From JAHDCJ01 sp039028895 (GTDB lineage Bacteria > Bacteroidota > Bacteroidia > Chitinophagales > Saprospiraceae), in the NCBI GenBank assembly GCA_039028895.1, contig JBCCHF010000006.1, positions 166,875 to 230,874 on the forward strand: DNA of 64,000 nt. The letters are read 5' to 3'. Shown piece by piece: positions 53,931 to 62,383 of this stretch. Position 1 is the stretch's first letter, and every line of letters begins with the position of its first letter. Under the pieces are notes generated by a model that was not told the DNA's origin, did not search any database, and saw nothing but the letters and a program-made list of their open reading frames with translations. The position numbers and the translations under genes are program-made.

Positions 53931-53955
53931 GATGCTTACATTACTGATAAGCATC
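53931..53955 (-). terminator. Hairpin in the GH149 leader
   Basis: GATGCTTA (53931-53938) pairs with TAAGCATC (53948-53955) around a nine-base loop; on the minus strand it is followed by TTTATCTTTTTC. It may terminate transcription from the membrane-protein gene upstream, or attenuate a transcript starting at the possible promoter just upstream of it. Confidence 0.5.
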
Positions 53956-53996
53956 GTTCATCGGGAAAGCCTATTAACAATAGTGCTAAGTGCCAG

Positions 53997-54027
53997 TCAA
54001 CATAAAAAGACACAATGTTTTGTCAAA
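53997..54027 (-). promoter_or_regulatory. Possible promoter of the GH149 gene
   Basis: On the minus strand TTTG (54024-54027) is followed after 19 bases by TATGTTGA, a six-of-eight match to TAnnTTTG. The spacing is right and the position (about 110-150 bases before the GH149 start) is good, but the -7 box is imperfect. Confidence 0.35.
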
Positions 54028-54048
54028 GTTTAAAAAGAGATTTGAGAG

Positions 54049-54675
54049 CTAGAAAACGCCTCTGCAGTTGTCTTTTAATGAAACTACAATCTTATCGACT
54101 TCTTTGGCACCACTTGGAATCTCCTCAAGAGTAAGTCCCGGATAAGAAAGTGCTTCTTTCCAGCTTTCAATAGTCGTGCTGAAAAACTGGCTGGCCGCTT
54201 CATCAGTTTCATAAACAATGATGTCATAAGATTCATCCTTGTCACCTCCAAAGCGGGTGATCACCTGCCATTCTCCATTTCTCTTATAAGATGTATTGGT
54301 GTGGTCAGACTGAGGGTAATATTTGTCATCTGATGGTCTTAGAAGAATCCAGACGTCTTTATCATGAGCATCTGGATAAAGCCCCATTGTCAGAATGCGG
54401 CAATCTACAGCATCACCTTCAATTGGGGAAATAACCTGGACTTTAGAAACAGGTAATTCTACATTTAATTTATTGCCGACAGCCACTTGTTCAATTTGCC
54501 CTGGCATTGTAACGGTTCCGAAGGTATATCCACCGTAAATGATGAGGATAAAACCGATTATTCCCATAAGAACACTCAATTTGCTATTAATAAGGCCCAA
54601 GGATGTTAAGCCATCCACTAGTGCAATCAGGATCAATGCAGCACCAATAATTATGATTACTATTTCTGCAGACAT
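54049..54675 (-). CDS. Small membrane protein of the glucan locus
   Basis: The 208-residue protein has two N-terminal membrane helices (EIVIIIIGAALILIALVDGL, LSVLMGIIGFILIIYGGYTFG) and then a soluble domain of mixed strands (KVQVISPIEGDAVDCRILTMGLYPDAHDKDVWILLRPSDDKYYPQSDHT, GEWQVITRFGGDKDESYDIIVYETDE). The soluble part resembles small beta-sandwich domains attached to membrane anchors in other Bacteroidota, but no family is certain. It lies between the MFS symporter and the phosphorylase genes, so it may help transport or sensing of the sugar. There is no signal sequence apart from the helices. Confidence 0.7.
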   Translation of the reverse strand: MSAEIVIIIIGAALILIALVDGLTSLGLINSKLSVLMGIIGFILIIYGGYTFGTVTMPGQIEQVAVGNKLNVELPVSKVQVISPIEGDAVDCRILTMGLYPDAHDKDVWILLRPSDDKYYPQSDHTNTSYKRNGEWQVITRFGGDKDESYDIIVYETDEAASQFFSTTIESWKEALSYPGLTLEEIPSGAKEVDKIVVSLKDNCRGVF

Positions 54676-54742
54676 GTTAATACTTTTTTAGTAATGGTCG
54701 GTTGTGGCCAATTTGTTTCAATATTAATAATTACATCAAAGG

Positions 54743-56173
54743 TTATAGTACTCCTCTTCTGTCTTCCAATTCGGCTTTTATTTCTCGTGCTCTTTCTTCT
54801 GTAAGGCTGTAATTCCACATAACAAGGATAGCCAAACCAGCTGTAACCGCAGGAATGATAATATCCGCAATTCGCAGGTTAGTCATTGTCTCAACGGTTT
54901 GCTGCGCCAAACTTTGATCGAAACCAACCACCTTTAGTACTAAACCGCCTAAAACCAGTGCTAACCCCTGTCCCAATTTGACCATCCACCAATAGATAGC
55001 GCCAAAAGTTCCTTCTTTTCTAGGCATGCCATTCTCTAATTCATCCAAATCACATACATCTGCTGTCATACTCATCATCAGGGTAAACAAACCACCAATA
55101 CCGAAAGCCATTAATGGAATTGGCATAAAGATCAACCAAGGATTCCCTGGATCGAAGCCCCACCACTTAAGTCCATATCCTACGATGGAAATTGCTGTAG
55201 AATAAATAAATGCTTTCCGTTTTCCCACTTTGTTAGCCATCCATGAGATAATAGGAATGATCAAAAAAGCAGTTACCATTGCACTGATAGTGGAAAACCA
55301 TGCCGGCCAATTTCCAGCCAGACCATAATCTCCGTTGAACATGTAGAAAACAATTATGAAAAAGCTAAAAGAGGCGACCATCTGAAAGCCATTAAAGACT
55401 AGAAAAGTAGCACCGCACAGTTTCACAAAAGGCTTGTTTTTACTCACCTGCACAATGCCTTCAAAAAGGTCTTTCAAATTAGTGAACAAGGACTTAAACG
55501 ATAATTCCTTTCTGTTTTCCATATTAGCTGAATCTATTCCTTTACAGAAAATAGCAGGTAATACGCCTAACAGAATACATATACCACCAACAATTATAGA
55601 CAATTGTCGTACCCCAACGGCTTGAGACTCAAAGATGTTAGGATTAGCAATAAGCACCCAAAACCATGGAACGATCATCCATGCAAACTGGCCTACGATT
55701 TGGGAAAATGCCATCAGTCGAGTACGCTCGTTATAATCTGAGGTCATTTCATAACCCAATCCGATCAAAGGTGTAGAGAAAATGGTATTACCGATTAAGT
55801 AGACCAACGACAAAATGAGGAAATACCAGAAATTATAGGCCTGGGAGTTGGTTTCATCAAGCTGCCATAGAACGGCAAAAAGTACCCCACTTAATATGGC
55901 ACCAACAAAAATGTAAGGCCTTCTACGTCCCCATCTCGACTTGGTGTTGTCAGAAACAAATCCCATTATCGGGTCAGTAATGGCATCAAACAACCTTGGC
56001 AATCCACCTAGAATACCAGCAAGAAAAGGGTCCATGCCAAAGGCCGTCAAAAGAAAGAACATAAATATTCCTAATGCGCCTGGTAATAAGTTATTGACCA
56101 AGTGGCCAGCACCAAAGGCAGCTTTTTGACCTAAAGGAACTCTATCTTTTGCCGCTGTTACGAAATTAGACAT
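54743..56173 (-). CDS. MFS sugar:cation symporter (GPH/MelB-like), copy 2
   Basis: The 476-residue protein has 12 predicted helices and the same blocks as its paralogue: GLPRLFDAITDPIMGFVSDNTKSRWGRRRPYIFVG, GYEMTSDYNERTRLMAFSQIVGQ and MMSMTADVCDLDELENGMPRKEGTFGAIYWWMVK. It should carry glucan oligosaccharides or gentiobiose/laminaribiose-like sugars into the cytoplasm with a cation. It lies between GH17 copy 2 and the 208-residue membrane protein and, with GH149, can complete import and phosphorolysis. The difference in role from copy 1 is unknown; different sugar lengths are a reasonable guess. Confidence 0.93.
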   Translation of the reverse strand: MSNFVTAAKDRVPLGQKAAFGAGHLVNNLLPGALGIFMFFLLTAFGMDPFLAGILGGLPRLFDAITDPIMGFVSDNTKSRWGRRRPYIFVGAILSGVLFAVLWQLDETNSQAYNFWYFLILSLVYLIGNTIFSTPLIGLGYEMTSDYNERTRLMAFSQIVGQFAWMIVPWFWVLIANPNIFESQAVGVRQLSIIVGGICILLGVLPAIFCKGIDSANMENRKELSFKSLFTNLKDLFEGIVQVSKNKPFVKLCGATFLVFNGFQMVASFSFFIIVFYMFNGDYGLAGNWPAWFSTISAMVTAFLIIPIISWMANKVGKRKAFIYSTAISIVGYGLKWWGFDPGNPWLIFMPIPLMAFGIGGLFTLMMSMTADVCDLDELENGMPRKEGTFGAIYWWMVKLGQGLALVLGGLVLKVVGFDQSLAQQTVETMTNLRIADIIIPAVTAGLAILVMWNYSLTEERAREIKAELEDRRGVL

Positions 56174-56325
56174 GATTTTTGGTTTATATGAGTGACCTTG
56201 ATTTTGAGATATTTTTTTGCACCAATTACCTTGCGCGGAAATGATGGAAAGCTTGATGATCCAGGGCTGTTAGTTGCGTGCTCAACCACTGGTTGCCTTA
56301 AAAATCTGCCCGCAAATTGGATGAT

Positions 56326-57648
56326 TTAAAAGCTGTACTCCTCCAATGCTGCTGCTGCTTTGACTGGCGGCAACAAGACCTCATTGAGCAACGAATCTTT
56401 GTTACCTCCATAGGTTTTCCCTATTGGCTTTCCTCCTCTGCCAAGTCCTTCAAAAACACCCTGGTCTACCAGATCCCATAAAGCATATTTGGCGGTTCCA
56501 TCAATTTTAAAGAGTCCGAAGTGATTTTCAGATCCTCCTGGGTTGCCTGCATCTTTCCAATGTTCATCAAATGCTTCGAAGTAAAAACAAGAGACCTTGT
56601 TTTCATTTGTCCACGCCCTGATCAGAGAATGATAAATTGCTTCCTTGTACTCATCTGTAGCTTTGGAGCCGTCAGGGCCATAATGTCCGTTAGAGGAACT
56701 TGCCCAGCCTGTTTCGCCAATGTGAATTGGCTTATCAACACCTAACCCAGCTACATAATCAGCTACACTCTTGAATTGAGCAGCAGCATAATCCCTGGCT
56801 CGAAGCATTGCTACGTCTATCTTTTCCAATTCACTCATTGCTTCCTCCCCTTCGAAAGTACCCCAAAAGTCAGGATTGTAATGGGTATCATGCATTGGAT
56901 AGGTATGCAGGGATATGTAGTCAACAGCCTTAATCAAAGCCGTAAGATCTTCTGTATGATAAACATCTTCACCACCTCCCCAGGAAGCAAAGTTGTCAGA
57001 ACATGTGATCCAGACGTCTTTGTTCAACTCTCCAGTGCTTTTTAAATTTTGCAAATGATTAACCCATCTCAAAATAACGTCAGCCTCTACATAATAGGAA
57101 GCAGCCCATTTTACCATGGCTTCATTACCAACTGCAATAACTTTGATAATATCAGGATGTTCGTTGGCCAGCACAATGGACTTTTCAATTTCTGCGGTAT
57201 TAGCAGCTTCGTCTTCGGCATCATGATTTGGATTTTCTGTAAAGGCATTTTCACAATTAATCCATACCCCAAGCATGACATACATTTCGAAACCAGGGTC
57301 TTCTTTCTTGAGTTCACTTATCGCTTTTACTACATTGGAAGCATGTGGCAGATGGAGTTTATACGTTCGTAAAACTCTTATGCCCATAGCATGTAGAATT
57401 TTCATGTCTTCCTTGAGTTCAGAGATAGTAGGCTCAATGCTATGATCCCGATGACGGTAACCGCCATAGGAAATGGCCTGATAATCCGGATTTCCTAAAA
57501 TATCTTGAGCTGTCAACTGTTTTACTGGTTCAGTATGGTTTGAATCGTCACTTGGCTCAGTGCTTTGACAGGAAACAAAAACTAGGGCTAAAACACAAAT
57601 TCCAAGAGATTGAAAAATATATTTGATCACATTTGGGGGTATTCTCAT
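56326..57648 (-). CDS. GH17 family lipoprotein, copy 2
   Basis: The 440-residue protein has a lipobox VSC (Cys27) and an acidic stretch QSTEPSDD after it, like a Bacteroidota lipoprotein export signal, so it is probably on the cell surface. The GH17 motifs are Glu176 in IAVGNEAMVKWA and Glu312 in HIGETGWASSSNGHYG. It lies 22 bases after GH16 and belongs to the same transcript. It should act on beta-1,3-glucan oligosaccharides produced by GH16. It differs from copy 1 mainly in the N-terminus and the C-terminal tail (PPVKAAAALEEYSF). Confidence 0.92.
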   Translation of the reverse strand: MRIPPNVIKYIFQSLGICVLALVFVSCQSTEPSDDSNHTEPVKQLTAQDILGNPDYQAISYGGYRHRDHSIEPTISELKEDMKILHAMGIRVLRTYKLHLPHASNVVKAISELKKEDPGFEMYVMLGVWINCENAFTENPNHDAEDEAANTAEIEKSIVLANEHPDIIKVIAVGNEAMVKWAASYYVEADVILRWVNHLQNLKSTGELNKDVWITCSDNFASWGGGEDVYHTEDLTALIKAVDYISLHTYPMHDTHYNPDFWGTFEGEEAMSELEKIDVAMLRARDYAAAQFKSVADYVAGLGVDKPIHIGETGWASSSNGHYGPDGSKATDEYKEAIYHSLIRAWTNENKVSCFYFEAFDEHWKDAGNPGGSENHFGLFKIDGTAKYALWDLVDQGVFEGLGRGGKPIGKTYGGNKDSLLNEVLLPPVKAAAALEEYSF

Positions 57649-57670
57649 GATTTTCTCTTTTGAAAAAGGA

Positions 57671-58513
57671 TTAATTAGGTCCGCTGTACACTCTTACATA
57701 GTCTACAAGCAGCGTTTGTGGAAACACAGTTTCAGCATTTGGATTACCTAGGAAATTTCCGCCGACAGCAAGGTTCATCAAAATATAAAATGGCTTGTTG
57801 AACACCCATTCACCATCCACATCTTCAGGTGTAATTTGATTGAACAATACATCATCAATATAAAAATTGATGTAATCTGGTCCCCACTCAATTCCGAATA
57901 CATGAAAACCGGTATCCAATCTGTCATTGACCAGATCAAAATCTTTTCCTACAGAATTACCTCCAGAATAACCAGGTCCGTGAACCGTACCGATTGTGAT
58001 AGTTGGGTTTTGTCCACGATATTCCATTATATCGATTTCACCGCATTGAGGCCAACTAACTTCATCAATGTTGTTACCCAAAAGCCAGAAAGCTGGCCAA
58101 AGTCCTTGTCCCCAGGGTAATTGCATCCTGGCTTCAAATCGTCCGTACTGTTGCTCAAATTTGCCTTTAGTTGTGATTCTTGCAGAGGTATAACCAGCAC
58201 CCATAAAGGATTCTTGACGAGCAGTTATATGTAACATTCCGTCCTCAATTTTCACATTTTCCGTACGATCGGTATAGTATTGCAATTCATTATTGCCCCA
58301 TCCGTTGGTTCCGGTACCAATGTCATAATTCCAGGTCGCATCATTTAAGGCACCACTGGCATCATTAAACTCATCTTCAAAGACTAGATTGGCAAAGGTG
58401 GTTACGGTTTGTATTTCGCTTGGCGTACAGCCTCCGAAAAAGAAAAGGAAAGCAGATAAAAAAACGAGACTGCTACAAAAGGTTTTTATGTTAAAGTGAT
58501 ATTTAGTTCGCAT
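57671..58513 (-). CDS. GH16 family laminarinase lipoprotein
   Basis: GH16 laminarinases cut beta-1,3-glucan internally by a retaining mechanism on a beta-jelly-roll. The nucleophile is Glu159 and the acid/base Glu164 in GEIDIMEYRG; further motifs are WNYDIGTGTNGWGNNELQYY and QGLWPAFWLLG. The 280-residue protein has a lipobox (FFGGC, Cys29) and is therefore anchored on the outer membrane, probably on the surface. The start at the ATG at 58511-58513 gives a normal signal. The gene is separated from the large repeat lipoprotein gene by a strong hairpin. The ExDxxE spacing (EIDIME) is that of laminarinases. Confidence 0.95.
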   Translation of the reverse strand: MRTKYHFNIKTFCSSLVFLSAFLFFFGGCTPSEIQTVTTFANLVFEDEFNDASGALNDATWNYDIGTGTNGWGNNELQYYTDRTENVKIEDGMLHITARQESFMGAGYTSARITTKGKFEQQYGRFEARMQLPWGQGLWPAFWLLGNNIDEVSWPQCGEIDIMEYRGQNPTITIGTVHGPGYSGGNSVGKDFDLVNDRLDTGFHVFGIEWGPDYINFYIDDVLFNQITPEDVDGEWVFNKPFYILMNLAVGGNFLGNPNAETVFPQTLLVDYVRVYSGPN

Positions 58514-58540
58514 GCTAATGGTTGTTGATTGTTTAAAAAT

Positions 58541-58580
58541 TAAAAACCAGTCTGATCCATGAAAAACGGATCAGACTGGT
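58541..58580 (-). terminator. Strong hairpin between the repeat lipoprotein and GH16 genes
   Basis: A perfect 13-bp stem (ACCAGTCTGATCC at 58546-58558, GGATCAGACTGGT at 58568-58580) with a nine-base loop is followed on the minus strand by TTTTTAATTTTTAAAC. It lies six bases after the stop of the 1260-residue gene and 32 bases before the GH16 start. It could cut most transcripts here and so raise expression of the surface proteins over the enzymes. Confidence 0.85.
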
Positions 58581-58586
58581 AATTGC

Positions 58587-61500
58587 CTATTGTTGTACAA
58601 TATCATCTATGTAATAGATAGCTCCAACTGCAACCGGAACTTGATTTCCGGTATCAAAATCAGGGAATAAAGCGAATCTGGGGTAAGTATCCGAGGCATT
58701 CACCTGGCTCGTAAAATCAAAAGTTAAGGTTACCCATTCATTCGCGGTATTGATGGTTTGGAAGACCTCATAAGCCGGAGCGGCTCCGCCTTCAAGTTGC
58801 ATACGAACTATCACTCCTGCATTTGGTGACCAAATTTTTACTGTAAATACAGTTCCATTTGCCAAATCAATCAACGGAGTCGCTCTTAAAGTCTCATCAA
58901 AAACAACTCCTGAGTACCATTCAGAACCAACTACTTTATTGAACTCAAGTATTTTGTTTGAGGTGTTTGTTCCTCCTATAGAATTATCAATAACTGCAGC
59001 TGTAGCACCGTTATCAAATGCAATCATAGGATTTACTCCATCTTCAAAGTCCAATGGAAGCTCAGGCTCCATGCCTCCACCCCCATTGGTGTAGAAGTAG
59101 ATATTATCGAGGTAGATATCTCCATTTCCGTCGACTTTATACTGGATAATGTCAGTCAGATCAACAGGAGCGAAACTACTTAGTGGAATGTCAAGACTTG
59201 TCCAACCTGAAGTTGGTACTGTCAGAGCAACAGGGGTTTCTGCTGCATCTCCACTAATCAGGAAGAAATTAAGCGCTGTAGAATTATCAGTCCAGAAATC
59301 GATATGGACAAAATCCATTCCGCTTACATCCTGAGGGGTGCCAATTTGGAAACCCTGGTAGTTCAATCCTTGATATGACAAGGTATTATTGCCTGAGATT
59401 TGAATTTCAGATGTTACGGTTGCCTGCCCCCAATCTGGATTAATATCCGAACCTGGAACATTCATGTATGCATCGCTGTAAAGTGAGATTACATCTCCTG
59501 GATCCTGAGTTGGCGTAGGTGCTGGTGTAGCAGGTCCCATACCACCACCACCTGTGGTGTAGAAGTAGATATTATCGAGGTAGATATCTCCGTTTCCATC
59601 GACCTTATACTGAATAATGTCGGTCAGATCAACTGGTGAGAAACTGCTCAAAGGAATATCAATACTTGTCCAACCAGCAGTTGGAACTGTTAAAGAAACA
59701 GGCGTTTCTGCTGCATCTCCACTAATCAGGAAGAAATTGAGTGCTGTGGAATTATCCGTCCAGAAATCAATATGAACGAATTCCATCCCACTCACATCCT
59801 GTGGAGTCCCAATTTGGAAACCCTGGTAATTGAGTCCCTGGTATGAAAGCGTATTGTTTCCTGAAATCTGGATTTCAGATGTCACAGTGGCTTGCCCCCA
59901 GTCAGGATTAATATCCGAACCTGGAACATTCATATAAGTATCACTGTAAAGTGAAATTACGTTTCCAGGATCCTGTGTTGGTGTAGGTGCAGGTGTAGCA
60001 GGTCCCATGCCTCCACCACCAGTTGTGTAGAAGTAAATATTGTCAAGGTAGATATCACCGTTTCCGTCGACTTTGTACTGAATAATGTCGGTAAGGTCAA
60101 CCGGAGAGAAACTACTCAACGGAATATCGATACTTGTCCAACCAGAAGTAGGCACCGTGAGAGCAACAGGTGTTTCTGCTGCATCTCCACTAATCAGGAA
60201 GAAATTGAGTGCTGTGGAATTATCTGTCCAGAAATCGATATGGACAAACTCCATACCGCTTACATCTTGTGGCGTCCCGATTTGGAAACCCTGGTAGTTC
60301 AATCCCTGATATGACAAGGTATTGTTACCTGAAATCTGGATTTCAGAAGTTACCGTAGCTTGCCCCCAGTCAGGGTTAATATCAGATCCGGGAACATTCG
60401 TGTAAGTGTCGCTATAAAGTGAGATCACATTTCCAGGATCCTGCGTTGGTGTAGGGGCTGGTGTAGCAGGTCCCATGCCACCGCCACCACCGGAAGTATA
60501 GAAGTAGACATTATCAAAATAGATATCACCGTTTCCGTCGATTTTGTACTGAATGACGTCAGTAAGATCAACCGGAGCGAAACTGCTCAATGGAATGTCA
60601 ATACTTGTCCATCCGGAAGTTGGTACTGTTAAAGAAACAGGCGTCTCTGTTGCATCTCCACTAATGAGGAAGAAATTAAGGGTAGTAGAATTATCTGTCC
60701 AGAAATCGATATGGACAAAGTCCATTCCACTCACATCTTGTGGCGTCCCAATCTGGAAGCCTTGATAATTCAATCCACCATAAAACAAGGTGTTATTTCC
60801 AGCGATCTGAATTTCTGAAGTCATGGTTGCCTGCCCCCAATCAGGATTAATATCTGATCCAGGTACATCGGTATAAGCGTCACTATAGAGTGAAATTACA
60901 TCACCCGGATCCTGGGTAGGCGTAGGGGCTGGTCCAGCAGGTCCCATGCCTCCACCACCGCCGGAAGAGTATAGATAAATATTGTCCAAAAAGACAGATG
61001 TAACTGTCGCATCGGTAACAAATACTACTTGTGCAAGGTTAGACCGACTTGTAAGTCCGGCCATATCTGTTAATGGAATATCAAGACTATACCAATCGCC
61101 ATTTGTCAGATTGGCATCAGTAATGGTTGTTTCTCCGCTTGAATCATCTCCGGTACCTAGTGTATTATCCGGTCCTGCATCCACTAACCTGACGGTTAGA
61201 AAATCACCACCACTAATGTCTTCTCTTGGAAGGACATCCATGTGGAAATGGGACATTGCTGTGGCGTCTACTGTTGGTACATTATCGGCAAACTGGATAC
61301 CTACAAAGTTTAACTCTGTATACGAAATGAGGTTATCACCAGCGATATTGGTATTAGCCCCACCTAAAGTAGTCTGGAATGGAGCCCAGAAACCATTGTA
61401 ATAATCTACTGGAATATTCGTGTAAGCGTCACTAAAAATTGAAATTACGTCTCCCGGATCCTGGGTAGGCTCAGGTGCGAAATTGAAGTTACCAAGTACA

Positions 61501-62369
61501 GTAATTGTTAGTTCGCCTGCTGCTTCCACATCATTTAAGGAAGCAGTAATCACAGCTGTTCCTTCCGCTACAGCGGTGGTTACACCATTTTCGTCAACCG
61601 TAACAACATTGGGGTCAGAAGAAGTAAATTCAAAATAAGCTGGTGCCACATTAAGTGTCTGCTCTGAACCGTCTCCAAGATTAAAGGTTTGCTGTAAACT
61701 TGAAATCGGATTATCAACGCCGACAAATGTTTCAAGAGTTACGTCAGCCCCTCCGAGAATTGATGGTCTTGGCTGCCCTATGTTGCCCAATGTTTTGAAT
61801 TCCAGTTCATCTACCCAAAAGGTATAGCCTTCTCCATCTTCTGGTCCTTCAGCGTACCAAAATAAGCCAGCTTCTGCTATCAATTTTGAAGGATCTGGAA
61901 TCGCAATGACGTATTGTTTCCAATTGGTTGTTAATTGTAATCCACCAGCTAGTGTAACCTGGAATTTGTTTTCACCAAAATCCTGACCAAAACCGATTTC
62001 ATTAATGACACCTGGCCTGGTTCCTTTTGCCCAAAATACAAGGGCATCGAAGTCAGAAAGGTCGCGCTTTCCGTTATCCGGAAAAATAGCTCCTGCATAT
62101 GCGCCATCAGGATTACCGACATTAGGTACGTCGAATCGCATTGCGCTGGTTCCCTCATAAAAGGTTTGGTCATCAACAGAGAAAGCTTCGAAGTAAGAAT
62201 CACCAAATGGCAGATATTCTAGTCCTGCGCTAAATCCGTCAATATACACTTCCCCATTTTTCGGGAAAGTGGCGAGAACAGCATCATCTGATCGGTCTCT
62301 TTTACAATTACTAAAGAGTACTACAACAGCCAATAAACAAAGTACTCTTGATATTATGGATATATTCAT
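58587..62369 (-). CDS. Large multi-domain surface lipoprotein, probably glucan-binding
   Basis: The 1260-residue protein has lipobox SNC (Cys22) followed by KRDRSDD, a good export signal for surface lipoproteins. Domains in order: a galactose-binding-like jelly-roll (about 30-195), a bacterial Ig-like domain of the BIG2 type (about 205-300; VTVDENGVTTAVAEGTAVITA), a divergent module (about 304-486), four near-identical modules of 156 residues (about 487-643, 644-799, 800-955 and 956-1098; INPDWGQATVTSEIQ, WTDNSTALNFFLISGDA), and a last jelly-roll (about 1105-1260; DFEDGVNPMIAFDN). The modules are joined by GGGGM-PAPTPTQDPG linkers. No catalytic motif is seen. The role is probably multivalent beta-glucan binding at the surface. 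It precedes GH16 and follows the barrel by 14 bases. Confidence 0.85.
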   Translation of the reverse strand: MNISIISRVLCLLAVVVLFSNCKRDRSDDAVLATFPKNGEVYIDGFSAGLEYLPFGDSYFEAFSVDDQTFYEGTSAMRFDVPNVGNPDGAYAGAIFPDNGKRDLSDFDALVFWAKGTRPGVINEIGFGQDFGENKFQVTLAGGLQLTTNWKQYVIAIPDPSKLIAEAGLFWYAEGPEDGEGYTFWVDELEFKTLGNIGQPRPSILGGADVTLETFVGVDNPISSLQQTFNLGDGSEQTLNVAPAYFEFTSSDPNVVTVDENGVTTAVAEGTAVITASLNDVEAAGELTITVLGNFNFAPEPTQDPGDVISIFSDAYTNIPVDYYNGFWAPFQTTLGGANTNIAGDNLISYTELNFVGIQFADNVPTVDATAMSHFHMDVLPREDISGGDFLTVRLVDAGPDNTLGTGDDSSGETTITDANLTNGDWYSLDIPLTDMAGLTSRSNLAQVVFVTDATVTSVFLDNIYLYSSGGGGGMGPAGPAPTPTQDPGDVISLYSDAYTDVPGSDINPDWGQATMTSEIQIAGNNTLFYGGLNYQGFQIGTPQDVSGMDFVHIDFWTDNSTTLNFFLISGDATETPVSLTVPTSGWTSIDIPLSSFAPVDLTDVIQYKIDGNGDIYFDNVYFYTSGGGGGMGPATPAPTPTQDPGNVISLYSDTYTNVPGSDINPDWGQATVTSEIQISGNNTLSYQGLNYQGFQIGTPQDVSGMEFVHIDFWTDNSTALNFFLISGDAAETPVALTVPTSGWTSIDIPLSSFSPVDLTDIIQYKVDGNGDIYLDNIYFYTTGGGGMGPATPAPTPTQDPGNVISLYSDTYMNVPGSDINPDWGQATVTSEIQISGNNTLSYQGLNYQGFQIGTPQDVSGMEFVHIDFWTDNSTALNFFLISGDAAETPVSLTVPTAGWTSIDIPLSSFSPVDLTDIIQYKVDGNGDIYLDNIYFYTTGGGGMGPATPAPTPTQDPGDVISLYSDAYMNVPGSDINPDWGQATVTSEIQISGNNTLSYQGLNYQGFQIGTPQDVSGMDFVHIDFWTDNSTALNFFLISGDAAETPVALTVPTSGWTSLDIPLSSFAPVDLTDIIQYKVDGNGDIYLDNIYFYTNGGGGMEPELPLDFEDGVNPMIAFDNGATAAVIDNSIGGTNTSNKILEFNKVVGSEWYSGVVFDETLRATPLIDLANGTVFTVKIWSPNAGVIVRMQLEGGAAPAYEVFQTINTANEWVTLTFDFTSQVNASDTYPRFALFPDFDTGNQVPVAVGAIYYIDDIVQQ
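59075..60960. repeat. Four tandem repeats of about 468 bp within the surface lipoprotein gene
   Basis: A recurring GGATCC in the linker at 59500, 59968, 60436 and 60907 marks spacings of 468, 468 and 471 bases (one extra Gly codon in the last). The protein copies are almost identical, but the DNA differs at many third codon positions, so most changes are synonymous. The unit is 156 codons. A fifth, diverged copy lies upstream (to 61456). Confidence 0.9.
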
Positions 62370-62383
62370 GTTTATGAAATTTA

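Noticed and set aside
59149..60765. Antisense frames of about 60-70 codons repeated in the lipoprotein gene
   Set aside because: They recur only because the sense-strand module is repeated; they have no start signals or similarity.
59075..60960. Possible CRISPR or minisatellite nature of the long repeats
   Set aside because: The period of 468 bp is a multiple of three within a long reading frame and the differences are mostly synonymous, so these are protein modules.
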